Source: Lachnospiraceae bacterium (lineage in GTDB: Bacteria > Bacillota > Clostridia > Lachnospirales > Lachnospiraceae). Taken from it: a DNA stretch of 64,000 bases. A model generated the notes under the pieces. The model made no database searches. It worked only from the letters and a program-made list of their open reading frames with translations, and was not told where the DNA came from. The stretch lies in NCBI GenBank assembly GCA_015058015.1, contig SVDM01000008.1:1-64000 (forward strand), in the 5' to 3' direction. Positions 34,685-41,853 of this stretch are shown piece after piece. The translations under genes were made by a program, and so were the position numbers. The stretch's first letter is position 1; the number at the start of each line of letters is the position of its first letter.

Positions 34685-34975
34685 CTACTCCGATTTGTCC
34701 TGTGATTCATGTTCTTCAACAATTGCTTTGGCAAGAGCCAGCTCTTCTGCCTCTTCCTCTTCATAGCGCTTGTTGTTAATATCTATGGCATCGGAATAAA
34801 TGTCACTGCAATTTTCTCTTAATGTAGTATATGTCTCCATAACACAGTCTTTACCGCGCAATACGGCAGCAGTGCAATGAGTGTATGCCTTCTTGGCATC
34901 CTTACTTGAAAGAATTGTTATACCGGCGCTACCGAACAGGGCACCACCTGCAAATAAAGCTATTTTTTTCCACAT
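34685..34975 (-). CDS. DUF6110-like small membrane protein (FezA-like candidate)
   Basis: A 96-residue protein with an N-terminal hydrophobic, Gly-rich segment (KIALFAGGALFGSAGITIL, residues 4-22) that could insert in a membrane. A helical domain with two Cys follows, then a Glu/Ala-rich acidic tail (about 70-96) that could bind metal. The ATG follows AGGAGG. It sits six bases upstream of the ATPase. Small proteins of this type regularly accompany this class of ATPase. Its possible role as ferrosome membrane component is inference from position and Gly-rich segment. Confidence 0.72.
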   Translation of the reverse strand: MWKKIALFAGGALFGSAGITILSSKDAKKAYTHCTAAVLRGKDCVMETYTTLRENCSDIYSDAIDINNKRYEEEEAEELALAKAIVEEHESQDKSE

Positions 34976-35051
34976 AATAATTCCTCCTATCGAGCTTTTT
35001 GTATCCTTATATTATATAACCTGACCCCGTGTTAGTTGTAGCGAAATAATA

Positions 35052-35423
35052 TCAGTTTCTGCATACGACACTGGATTTGAGTTTTTCAAAGCTGTCATCG
35101 GAAATGTCATGCTCAAATAGACATGCAGCGCTTGAAGCGGTGTCTTCATCCACACCGCACCTAATAAGGAGGTCCTTAAAAAAGACGTATTTTTCATAGA
35201 GGCTCTCGGCAATTTCCAAGCCTTTGTCCGTAAGAAGGATGCGCCAGTTGTCTCTTATAACAAAGCCTTCATCCTCCAGCTTTTTAATGGCAGTGCTGGT
35301 ACTTGATTTGCTAAAACCCAGCCGATCGGCTACATCAGTCATTCGACATGCCCCCGCAGTTTTGATCTGAATCAGAATTGCTTTAAGATAATCTTCCTGT
35401 GATTTCCCCACCTGTTTATTCAT
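35052..35423 (-). CDS. DtxR-family iron-dependent regulator
   Basis: A 123-residue metal-dependent repressor. The winged helix covers residues 8-65 (MTDVADRLGFSKSSTSTAIKKL). The dimerisation/metal domain ends in CLFEHDISDDSFEKL, with Cys, Glu(+3), His(+4) matching DtxR Cys102-Glu105-His106 rather than the Glu of manganese-type MntR. An ancillary-site His (DtxR His79) seems replaced by Tyr. No SH3 domain is present. ATG 35423 is preferred, nine bases after GGAGG. Its own promoter and that of feoA carry the same operator, so autoregulation and control of iron uptake are likely. It heads the three-gene operon with the ATPase. Confidence 0.9.
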   Translation of the reverse strand: MNKQVGKSQEDYLKAILIQIKTAGACRMTDVADRLGFSKSSTSTAIKKLEDEGFVIRDNWRILLTDKGLEIAESLYEKYVFFKDLLIRCGVDEDTASSAACLFEHDISDDSFEKLKSSVVCRN

Positions 35424-35485
35424 ATTCAACTACCTCCGACTTTGTTATACCCATAAATATGCACACTCTTTCGTCTGTTATTACT

Positions 35486-35541
35486 GAGGTTAGACTCGGC
35501 TAACCTCTCTTAATTATAGTTAGGCTGGACTAACCTGTCAA
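35486..35541 (-). promoter_or_regulatory. Promoter with two DtxR-type operators
   Basis: On the minus strand a perfect TTGACA (35536-35541) and TATAAT (35513-35518) are 17 bases apart. The inverted repeat GTTAG-N6-CTAAC (35519-35534) fills that spacer exactly. A second, longer copy GAGGTTAG-N6-CTAACCTC (35486-35507) lies just downstream of the -10 box. Occupancy of the first would block RNA polymerase. The layout is identical at the feoA promoter (38512). Confidence 0.85.
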
Positions 35542-35644
35542 GCCCCTGTTTCTGACCTTTACTTATTAGTCCTAATATGGTAGAATACTTTAGCGGTTAA
35601 AAGGACTAAAGCGCGACGCTTTAAAGTGAGAAAGGAACAGTACA

Positions 35645-37279
35645 ATGCCTGTTACAGAATATTTGGAGAGAAATGCCAGACAGTACCCCTCGGAGGTGGC
35701 TTTAATTGAGCTTAATCCGGGAGAGAAGGAGACAAGAAGAATCACCTGGAAGGAATACGAGTTGATGCAGCCTACAGGTGGAGAACCATACAGAAGAGAG
35801 ATTACATGGAGTGTATTCAACGAGAAGGCTAACAGATTTGCCAATATGCTCCTTGACAGAGGAATGAGAAAGGGACAGAAGGTTGCTATCATTATGTACA
35901 ACTGCCTTGAGTGGTTGCCCATATACTTCGGAGTACTTAAAGCCGGATGTATTGCTGTTCCCTTCAACTTCAGATACGATGCTGACGAAATACTCTATTG
36001 TGCCGAGTTGGCGGAGGTAGATATTATTGTATTCGGTCCGGAGTTTATCGGACGTATAGAGCAGCATGCAGAAAAGCTCATGAAGGAGCGACTTCTTATA
36101 TATGTGGGAGATAACTGCCCCAGTTTTGCGGAGAGCTATCACGAGCTGGTGGCCAATTGTTCTTCCATGACACCTAACGTGCCTGTATATGAGGATGATT
36201 ACGGCGCAATATATTTCTCATCGGGAACAACCGGCTTCCCCAAGGCCATCCTTCACAAACATCAAAGTCTGACCCAGGCTGCTCAGATGGAGCAAAAGCA
36301 TCATGGAACGGGAAGAGATGACTGCTTCTTATGTATTCCGCCTCTCTACCATACGGGAGCCAAGTTCCATTGGATGGGTTCTTTGGTTGCAGGAAGTAAG
36401 GCTGTGCTTTTAAAAGGAACATCACCGGAAGATATACTGTCTGCGGTATCCAAAGAGAAATGCACCATAGTGTGGCTTCTTGTGCCCTGGTGCCAGGATA
36501 TTTTGGATGCCTTGGACAGAGGAGATATAAAGTTAGAGGACTATGAGACTGAGCAGTGGAGACTGATGCATATTGGTGCGCAGCCTGTACCGCCTTCACT
36601 TATCAAGAGATGGAAAGAGTATTTCCCGAATCATGAGTATGACACCAACTATGGTTTGTCTGAATCCACAGGTCCGGGATGCGTTCATCTGGGAGTAGAG
36701 AATATTCACAAGGTAGGCGCTATCGGTGTTCCGGGATATCGTTGGCAGTGTAAGATAATAACAGAGCAGGGAGAAGCGGTTCGCCGGGGAGATGTGGGAG
36801 AACTGTGTGTTAAAGGCCCCGGAGTAATGACCTGTTATTATAACAATGAAGAGGCCACGGCGGAAGTATTAAAGGACGGCTGGCTTCTGACAGGAGATAT
36901 GGCAAGACAGGATGAAGACGGATTTATCTATCTGGTTGACAGAAAGAAGGACGTTATTATATCCGGTGGAGAGAATATATATCCTGTTGAGATTGAGAAT
37001 TTCATCAGAAAGTTTGACAAGGTAAAGGATGTGGCTGTTATCGGTCTTGCTGACGAGCGTAACGGCGAGAAGACCGCAGCCATAATCGAGATAAAGGAAG
37101 GAATGGAATGTACCAGAGAGGAGATAGACGAGTTCTGTCTGGGAATGGTACGTTACAAACGTCCCAAGGAAGTTATATTTGCGGAAATCCCCCGTAATGC
37201 TACCGGTAAGATAGAAAAACCAAAGCTCCGTAAAATATACGGAGCCGAGAATCTGGTTGCAAAGGAAAGCGGAGAGTAA
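35645..37279 (+). CDS. AMP-dependent acyl-CoA synthetase/ligase
   Basis: A 544-residue adenylate-forming enzyme that activates a carboxylic acid with ATP and CoA. The P-loop is FSSGTTGFPKAI (about residues 195-206), YGLSESTG is near 340, TGDM near 418, and the C-terminal catalytic Lys lies in NATGKIEKPKL near 520. Near the N terminus an R-R-I-T-W motif occurs twice about 25 residues apart, an apparent internal duplication. A 7-bp hairpin (35607-35623) lies ahead of the ribosome site. It is divergent from the DtxR operon, and its substrate (fatty or aromatic acid) cannot be told. It ends one base from the convergent MerR gene. Confidence 0.88.
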   Translation: MPVTEYLERNARQYPSEVALIELNPGEKETRRITWKEYELMQPTGGEPYRREITWSVFNEKANRFANMLLDRGMRKGQKVAIIMYNCLEWLPIYFGVLKAGCIAVPFNFRYDADEILYCAELAEVDIIVFGPEFIGRIEQHAEKLMKERLLIYVGDNCPSFAESYHELVANCSSMTPNVPVYEDDYGAIYFSSGTTGFPKAILHKHQSLTQAAQMEQKHHGTGRDDCFLCIPPLYHTGAKFHWMGSLVAGSKAVLLKGTSPEDILSAVSKEKCTIVWLLVPWCQDILDALDRGDIKLEDYETEQWRLMHIGAQPVPPSLIKRWKEYFPNHEYDTNYGLSESTGPGCVHLGVENIHKVGAIGVPGYRWQCKIITEQGEAVRRGDVGELCVKGPGVMTCYYNNEEATAEVLKDGWLLTGDMARQDEDGFIYLVDRKKDVIISGGENIYPVEIENFIRKFDKVKDVAVIGLADERNGEKTAAIIEIKEGMECTREEIDEFCLGMVRYKRPKEVIFAEIPRNATGKIEKPKLRKIYGAENLVAKESGE

Positions 37280-37280
37280 A

Positions 37281-38093
37281 TCACTCTATAAACTGTAAAA
37301 AACTAAAGGGTATTAAAGTATCAGGCCCCAGATCATATGTGACCACGTCAGGAAAGCATGTGTATCTGGGGTTTCCTTTTCTCTTCACATCAAAACGCTG
37401 TATTTCCGCAACAACTTTCTTGTAATATTCATCTGCATCTTTAAGGTAACAGTGACCTATAAGGGCAAGGGCCGGCGCGCTTTCAATATAGACTATTTCT
37501 TCCGTGGGATGAGAGGACTCTACTACGGGTAGAAGGGCATTGAATTCACGCTTGGAAGAGTCAAAAGGCCTAGACGGACCACCGATGGAATACACATGCA
37601 TAAAGTTTTGGACGATACCCGTTAAATCCGTGGACAAAAAATGATTTATGGCTCTTTTAATAAAGAGCTGAATTTCCACAGGATCATTGGATACTTCTTC
37701 CACGTAACGAAGGTAGTGTTTTCCGTAGTAGTCGATTTGTCTTATATGGAAGGTGCTGTCCTTGCTGTTTATAGTAGACAGCTTGTCAATCTCTCTTAAT
37801 ATAAGCAGATGTTGCTCTTTGAGACGGTTTAAATAATCCTCTACACAGTCTGCATTGTTGAAGATATCAGCTATTTCTTTTTTGGATAAACCAATATTTT
37901 GATAATTAATGATACTGATTACACGGTCAAGGTTATTGATATCGTAGTATCTGTAACCGCTTTCAGGATCTTTGTAGGCAGGGGTTAGAAGTCCCGCCTC
38001 CTCCATGCGCAGAAGGGTTGCACGGCTTAGGTTACAATGCTTTGCAAGGGTATTAATTGATATGGTTTCGGGGGGTCTGCCGTTTATTTGCAT
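37281..38093 (-). CDS. MerR-family regulator with effector-binding domain
   Basis: A 270-residue regulator. The HTH lies at about residues 9-75 (ISINTLAKHCNLSRATLLRMEEAGLL and DPESGYRYYDINNLDRV), followed by a coiled dimerisation helix. A C-terminal domain of about 150 residues resembles the GyrI-like or BmrR-type ligand-binding domain. ATG 38093 is chosen for its GGAAAGGAG; the longer frame lacks a site. The C terminus contains no metal-binding Cys pattern, so it likely senses a drug-like or lipid ligand. It may control the convergent ligase gene (inference). Confidence 0.85.
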   Translation of the reverse strand: MQINGRPPETISINTLAKHCNLSRATLLRMEEAGLLTPAYKDPESGYRYYDINNLDRVISIINYQNIGLSKKEIADIFNNADCVEDYLNRLKEQHLLILREIDKLSTINSKDSTFHIRQIDYYGKHYLRYVEEVSNDPVEIQLFIKRAINHFLSTDLTGIVQNFMHVYSIGGPSRPFDSSKREFNALLPVVESSHPTEEIVYIESAPALALIGHCYLKDADEYYKKVVAEIQRFDVKRKGNPRYTCFPDVVTYDLGPDTLIPFSFLQFIE

Positions 38094-38142
38094 TTTATTG
38101 CTCCTTTCCGTTGACTTGTTCACGGGTGGACATGTTATTATT

Positions 38143-38156
38143 CTACCATAAGGTAG
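38143..38156 (-). promoter_or_regulatory. Inverted repeat ahead of the MerR gene
   Basis: CTACC-N4-GGTAG forms a perfect dyad about 50 bases before the start codon, overlapping a possible TAGAAT box on the minus strand. MerR proteins bind dyads in their own promoters. The remainder up to 38511 (about 350 bases) shows no supported gene, only short hairpins such as GGCGGC/GCCGCC near 38181-38212. Confidence 0.5.
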
Positions 38157-38511
38157 GATATGAAGCAATTCATACTTGCCGAGGCGGCGTTTTTCTTCCC
38201 AAATTGCCGCCACTGCACTTTATGCATTATGCGATTCGCAGCGATAAGCAAGCAGTGACTGTCAATACTTCCCCGAGGCTTCTGTGGGAGACCACAAGAG
38301 ACCTTTAAGATGACCCACATCGCACTTATAACCACAGTCATTGTGTTCGGTCCTTTAATCAAATATTTGTCGGTTAGCGTTGTACCTGTATCTCTTTCAC
38401 TTTAACAATTTTGACGGCAGTATTTGAGCAAGGCAGAAAGCTTATTACCTGCGGATTGTATGGTTTTATAGGATTTTCTAAAGCTTTTCCCCTAAATTTA
38501 TTAAATAAATA

Positions 38512-38601
38512 TTGACAAGTTAGTTTGGTCTAACTATAATATAAACGAATGTTAGGCAAGGCTAACTATTTTTTATGACTCATGGTTAGCGGATACTAAC
38601 C
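38512..38601 (+). promoter_or_regulatory. feo promoter with three DtxR-type operators
   Basis: Perfect TTGACA (38512-38517) and TATAAT (38535-38540) are 17 bases apart, with GTTAG-TTTGGT-CTAAC (38519-38534) filling the spacer. Two more copies follow: GTTAG-GCAAGG-CTAAC (38551-38566) and GGTTAG-CGGATA-CTAACC (38584-38601). The spacer site has the same position as in the DtxR promoter at 35519. Iron-dependent repression is inferred from the shared operator and DtxR-type gene. Confidence 0.88.
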
Positions 38602-38637
38602 TAAGCTTTTGCAAAAGATTAGAAAGAGGGATGATGG

Positions 38638-38850
38638 ATGATGCCATTAGGATTAGCACCGATTGATAACGAGAACGTAATCAAGAAAGTCGGTGGGAAT
38701 GCGGAGACGAAGAAACACTTGGAGAATCTGGGCTTTGTGCCCGGCACTGTAGTTAAGATTGTTTCCGAGATGAATGGGAACGTAATCGTTAACGTTAAAG
38801 AGTCAAGAGTTGCTGTAAGCAAAGAGCTGGCAATGAAGATTATGGTTTAA
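38638..38850 (+). CDS. feoA: FeoA family protein, first copy
   Basis: A 70-residue SH3-like FeoA domain, an accessory of the FeoB ferrous iron transporter. LGFVPGTVVKIVSEMNGNVIVNVKESRVAVSKELAMKI is the characteristic beta-barrel pattern (shown here only to mark residues 32-69 in parts: LGFVPGT, NGNVIV, VAVSKELA). The start is one of clustered ATG codons behind AGAGGG. It is the first gene after the iron-regulated promoter. A 122-base gap with two hairpins separates it from the second feoA. Confidence 0.9.
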   Translation: MMPLGLAPIDNENVIKKVGGNAETKKHLENLGFVPGTVVKIVSEMNGNVIVNVKESRVAVSKELAMKIMV

Positions 38851-38868
38851 TGTATGACGGTTAATGAT

Positions 38869-38947
38869 AGGTAGTGTAAAGTTTTCTGTGAAAACTTTAT
38901 ACTACGTAGGCCACGACATCTGCTTGGCAGATTCAGGTTGTCGTGGC
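38869..38947 (+). repeat. Repeat copy 2 with two tandem hairpins between feoA genes
   Basis: The 19-mer of 4349 recurs at 38869-38887. Here GTAGTGTAAAGTTTTC (38871-38886) is followed after three bases by its complement (38890-38905), a 16-bp hairpin with one G-U pair. A second hairpin has GCCACGACA/TGTCGTGGC (38910-38918, 38939-38947) with an inner TCTGC/GCAGA stem. No T-run follows either. It may be a mobile-element remnant or an mRNA processing signal that sets relative feoA levels. Confidence 0.75.
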
Positions 38948-38972
38948 TCTCAATACTATAGGAGGAAGAAAA

Positions 38973-39194
38973 ATGAAGACACTTAAAGAGGCGAGTATCG
39001 GTAGTACCGTTAAGGTTGTTAAGCTTCACGGTGAAGGCGCCGTAAAGAGACGTATCATGGATATGGGTGTTACTAAGGGTGTTGATGTATTCATCAGAAA
39101 AGTTGCGCCTTTGGGAGATCCGGTTGAGGTAACCGTAAGAGGATACGAACTAAGTATCAGAAAAGCTGATGCAGAAATGATAGAAGTAGAGTAG
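38973..39194 (+). CDS. feoA: FeoA family protein, second copy
   Basis: A 73-residue FeoA domain with the features LKEASIGSTVKVVKLHGEGAVKRRIMDMGVTKGVDV in overlapping parts: GEGAVKRRIMDMG (about residues 18-30) and the C-terminal YELSIRKADAEMIEV. This is the form that usually sits directly before feoB and interacts with it. ATG 38973 follows AGGAGG; the longer frame has no site. It lies 21 bases before feoB. Confidence 0.93.
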   Translation: MKTLKEASIGSTVKVVKLHGEGAVKRRIMDMGVTKGVDVFIRKVAPLGDPVEVTVRGYELSIRKADAEMIEVE

Positions 39195-39215
39195 TAATAT
39201 TAAGGAGACGAGAAA

Positions 39216-41696
39216 ATGGGCATTAGAATAGCACTTGCAGGTAATCCTAACAGCGGTAAGACAACCCTGTTTAACGCTTTAACCGGTTCTAATCAGTTTG
39301 TTGGTAACTGGCCCGGTGTTACTGTTGAAAAGAAGGAAGGCAAGCTTAAAAAAGACAAAGAAGTAGTAATCACTGACCTTCCGGGAATTTATTCACTTTC
39401 ACCATATACTTTGGAGGAAGTGGTAGCGAGAAATTATCTTATTAACGAGCGTCCCGATGCAATACTTAATATTGTAGACGGATCTAACCTTGAGAGAAAC
39501 CTTTACCTTACAACACAGCTTGTGGAGCTTGGCATTCCCGTAGTTGTGGCCATCAACATGATGGACGTTGTTCGCAAAAACGGAGACACCATTAACGTTG
39601 AGGAATTATCCAGACAGCTTGGTTGCAAGGTAGTTGAGATATCAGCTATTAAGGGCGAAGGAATTGACAATGCCTCAAGAGCTGCAATAGAAGCAGCTAA
39701 GTCAGGCAAGACTACCCCGCAGCATACATTCTCAGGAGTAGTTGAGCATGCATTGGCACATATTGAAGAAGCAGTTGTTCACGATATGCCGGAAGAGCAG
39801 CAGAGATGGTATGCTATTAAAGTTTTCGAGCGTGATGAAAAGGTTCTTGAACAGCTTAACATTCCTGAAGAAACACTTGCTCATATCGGAACAGATATAG
39901 AGAAAGCAGAAGCAGAGCTTGATGATGATGCAGAGTCCATCATTACCAATGAAAGATATGTATACATCGGTAATGTATGCACTGCATGTTACAGAAAGAA
40001 GAACAAGGGCGGACAGACAGTATCCGATAAGATTGATAAAGTGGTAACCAACAGATGGTTGGGACTTCCCATCTTTGCAGTAATCATGTTCCTTGTATAT
40101 TACCTCTCCATGGTAACAGTAGGACTTTCTGCTACAGACTGGGTTAACGACAACCTTTTCGGCGACGGATTCCACCTCTTTAATATGGGTGCTCCGGAGT
40201 ATGAAGCAGATGCAGAAGAATACGGCGATGCTTTCAATGTAATCGACGCTTTCGGACTTGCTCCCGAAGAAGGAGAAGAGTTCGATCTTGCCAAGTTTAA
40301 TGAAGCTTATGCAGAGATCGAAAAAGGAGCAACAGCTGATTATACTATTGAAGACGAAGAGACTCTGGCAACAGAGGATGTAACATATACATATGAACAG
40401 TTGGAAGAAGCCAAGGACGTTTACTTAAAGTATGAAGGTGCAGAACCTGACCCGGCAGCTTACGGAACCTGGGTTCCCGGTATTCCGGCCCTGGTAGAGG
40501 GGGCTTTGGATAGCGGAGATACAGCACCCTGGCTTAAAGGACTTGTTCTTGACGGTATCGTAGCAGGTGTAGGTGCAGTACTCGGTTTCGTGCCGCAGAT
40601 GCTTGTGTTGTTCCTGCTGTTAGCCTTCCTTGAGGCTTGCGGATACATGGCACGTATTGCCTTCGTTCTTGATAGAATCTTTAGAAGATTCGGTTTATCC
40701 GGTAAATCCTTCATTCCTATGTTGGTAGGAACAGGATGCGGCGTTCCGGGTATCATGGCATCAAGAACAATTGAGAATGAAAGCGATCGTCGAATGACGA
40801 TTATGACAACAACATTTATACCTTGTAGTGCAAAGATTCCCTTTATTGCAATGATTGCAGGAGCAATATTCGGCGGATCACCCTGGGTAGCAACATCAGC
40901 TTACTTCCTGGGAATGGCCTCCATCATTGTTTCAGGTCTTGTATTAAAGAGAACTCAGAGATTCAAAGGCGAGCCGGCACCCTTCGTTATGGAGCTTCCG
41001 GCATACCATATGCCTACTCTTATCAATGTGCTTCGCAGCATGTGGGAGAGAGGATGGAGCTTTATTAAGAAAGCAGGAACTATCATCCTTCTTTCAACTA
41101 TCCTTGTATGGTTCTTATCCTTCTTCGGATTTACTCCGGACGGATTCAGAATGCTTGAGGAAAGCGAGATTGATATGAGTATCCTTGCTTCCATCGGTAA
41201 TGTTCTTGCTGTTATCTTCAAACCTCTCGGTTGGGGAACATGGCAGGCAACGGTTGCATCCTTCACCGGTCTTATTGCTAAGGAGAATATCGTAGGAACT
41301 ATGGGTATTCTCTATGGTGGCGGAGAAGGAACCGTATACCAGAGCATTGCAGCGGCATTTACACCTGTTGCAGCGTACTCATTCTTGGCATTCAACCTCT
41401 TATGTGCACCCTGCTTTGCAGCAATCGGAGCAATCAAGAGAGAGATGAACAACGCAAAGTGGACCTGGTTCGCAATTGCTTATCAGTGCGGATTTGCATA
41501 CATGGTAGCGTTACTTATTAACCTTTTTGGAAGCATCTTTACAGGAGCAGTTAGTATGGGAACAGTAATCGTATCTGTAATTCTTATCGTAGCAGTTGTG
41601 CTTATCTTAAGAAGCATGATGAAGGATAAAAAGAGTGGAAAAGCTTGCAGTAGCTGTGCAGCCGGATGTCCGGCAGGCAGCTCATGCCATAAATAA
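39216..41696 (+). CDS. feoB: Ferrous iron transporter FeoB with acidic insert
   Basis: Imports Fe(II) across the cytoplasmic membrane under anaerobic conditions. The 826-residue protein has the N-terminal G domain: G1 GNPNSGKTT (8-16), G3 DLPG, G4 NMMD. Transmembrane Gate motifs follow, including LVGTGCGVPGIMASRTIEN and the second Gate near residues 655-700. An unusual, roughly 110-residue insert rich in Asp/Glu (about 318-425) lies after the first membrane segment, on the predicted outer side. The C terminus has a Cys-rich tail (CSSCAAGCPAGSSC) that may replace FeoC. It is the last gene of the feoA-feoA-feoB operon. Confidence 0.96.
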   Translation: MGIRIALAGNPNSGKTTLFNALTGSNQFVGNWPGVTVEKKEGKLKKDKEVVITDLPGIYSLSPYTLEEVVARNYLINERPDAILNIVDGSNLERNLYLTTQLVELGIPVVVAINMMDVVRKNGDTINVEELSRQLGCKVVEISAIKGEGIDNASRAAIEAAKSGKTTPQHTFSGVVEHALAHIEEAVVHDMPEEQQRWYAIKVFERDEKVLEQLNIPEETLAHIGTDIEKAEAELDDDAESIITNERYVYIGNVCTACYRKKNKGGQTVSDKIDKVVTNRWLGLPIFAVIMFLVYYLSMVTVGLSATDWVNDNLFGDGFHLFNMGAPEYEADAEEYGDAFNVIDAFGLAPEEGEEFDLAKFNEAYAEIEKGATADYTIEDEETLATEDVTYTYEQLEEAKDVYLKYEGAEPDPAAYGTWVPGIPALVEGALDSGDTAPWLKGLVLDGIVAGVGAVLGFVPQMLVLFLLLAFLEACGYMARIAFVLDRIFRRFGLSGKSFIPMLVGTGCGVPGIMASRTIENESDRRMTIMTTTFIPCSAKIPFIAMIAGAIFGGSPWVATSAYFLGMASIIVSGLVLKRTQRFKGEPAPFVMELPAYHMPTLINVLRSMWERGWSFIKKAGTIILLSTILVWFLSFFGFTPDGFRMLEESEIDMSILASIGNVLAVIFKPLGWGTWQATVASFTGLIAKENIVGTMGILYGGGEGTVYQSIAAAFTPVAAYSFLAFNLLCAPCFAAIGAIKREMNNAKWTWFAIAYQCGFAYMVALLINLFGSIFTGAVSMGTVIVSVILIVAVVLILRSMMKDKKSGKACSSCAAGCPAGSSCHK

Positions 41697-41731
41697 TCAA
41701 TCCAATCAAAATAACATACCTTAGGCGAAGG

Positions 41732-41758
41732 CCCCCGGAGTAAAACCTGGGGGTTTTT
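41732..41758 (+). terminator. Terminator of the feo operon
   Basis: Stem CCCCCGG (41732-41738) with CC-T-GGGGG (41746-41753, one bulge), followed by five Ts. Confidence 0.85.
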
Positions 41759-41853
41759 GCTTGCATATCATCTTTTTGTGCGTAGATTAGCAGCCTATAA
41801 TATGTTATATTATGAAAGGCAATAAAGAATTACACGCTATACGGAGGAGAATA

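Noticed and set aside
38094-38511. Possible genes in the 400-base gap before the feo promoter
   Set aside because: Several short frames on both strands lack ribosome sites and known motifs; only small hairpins are supported.
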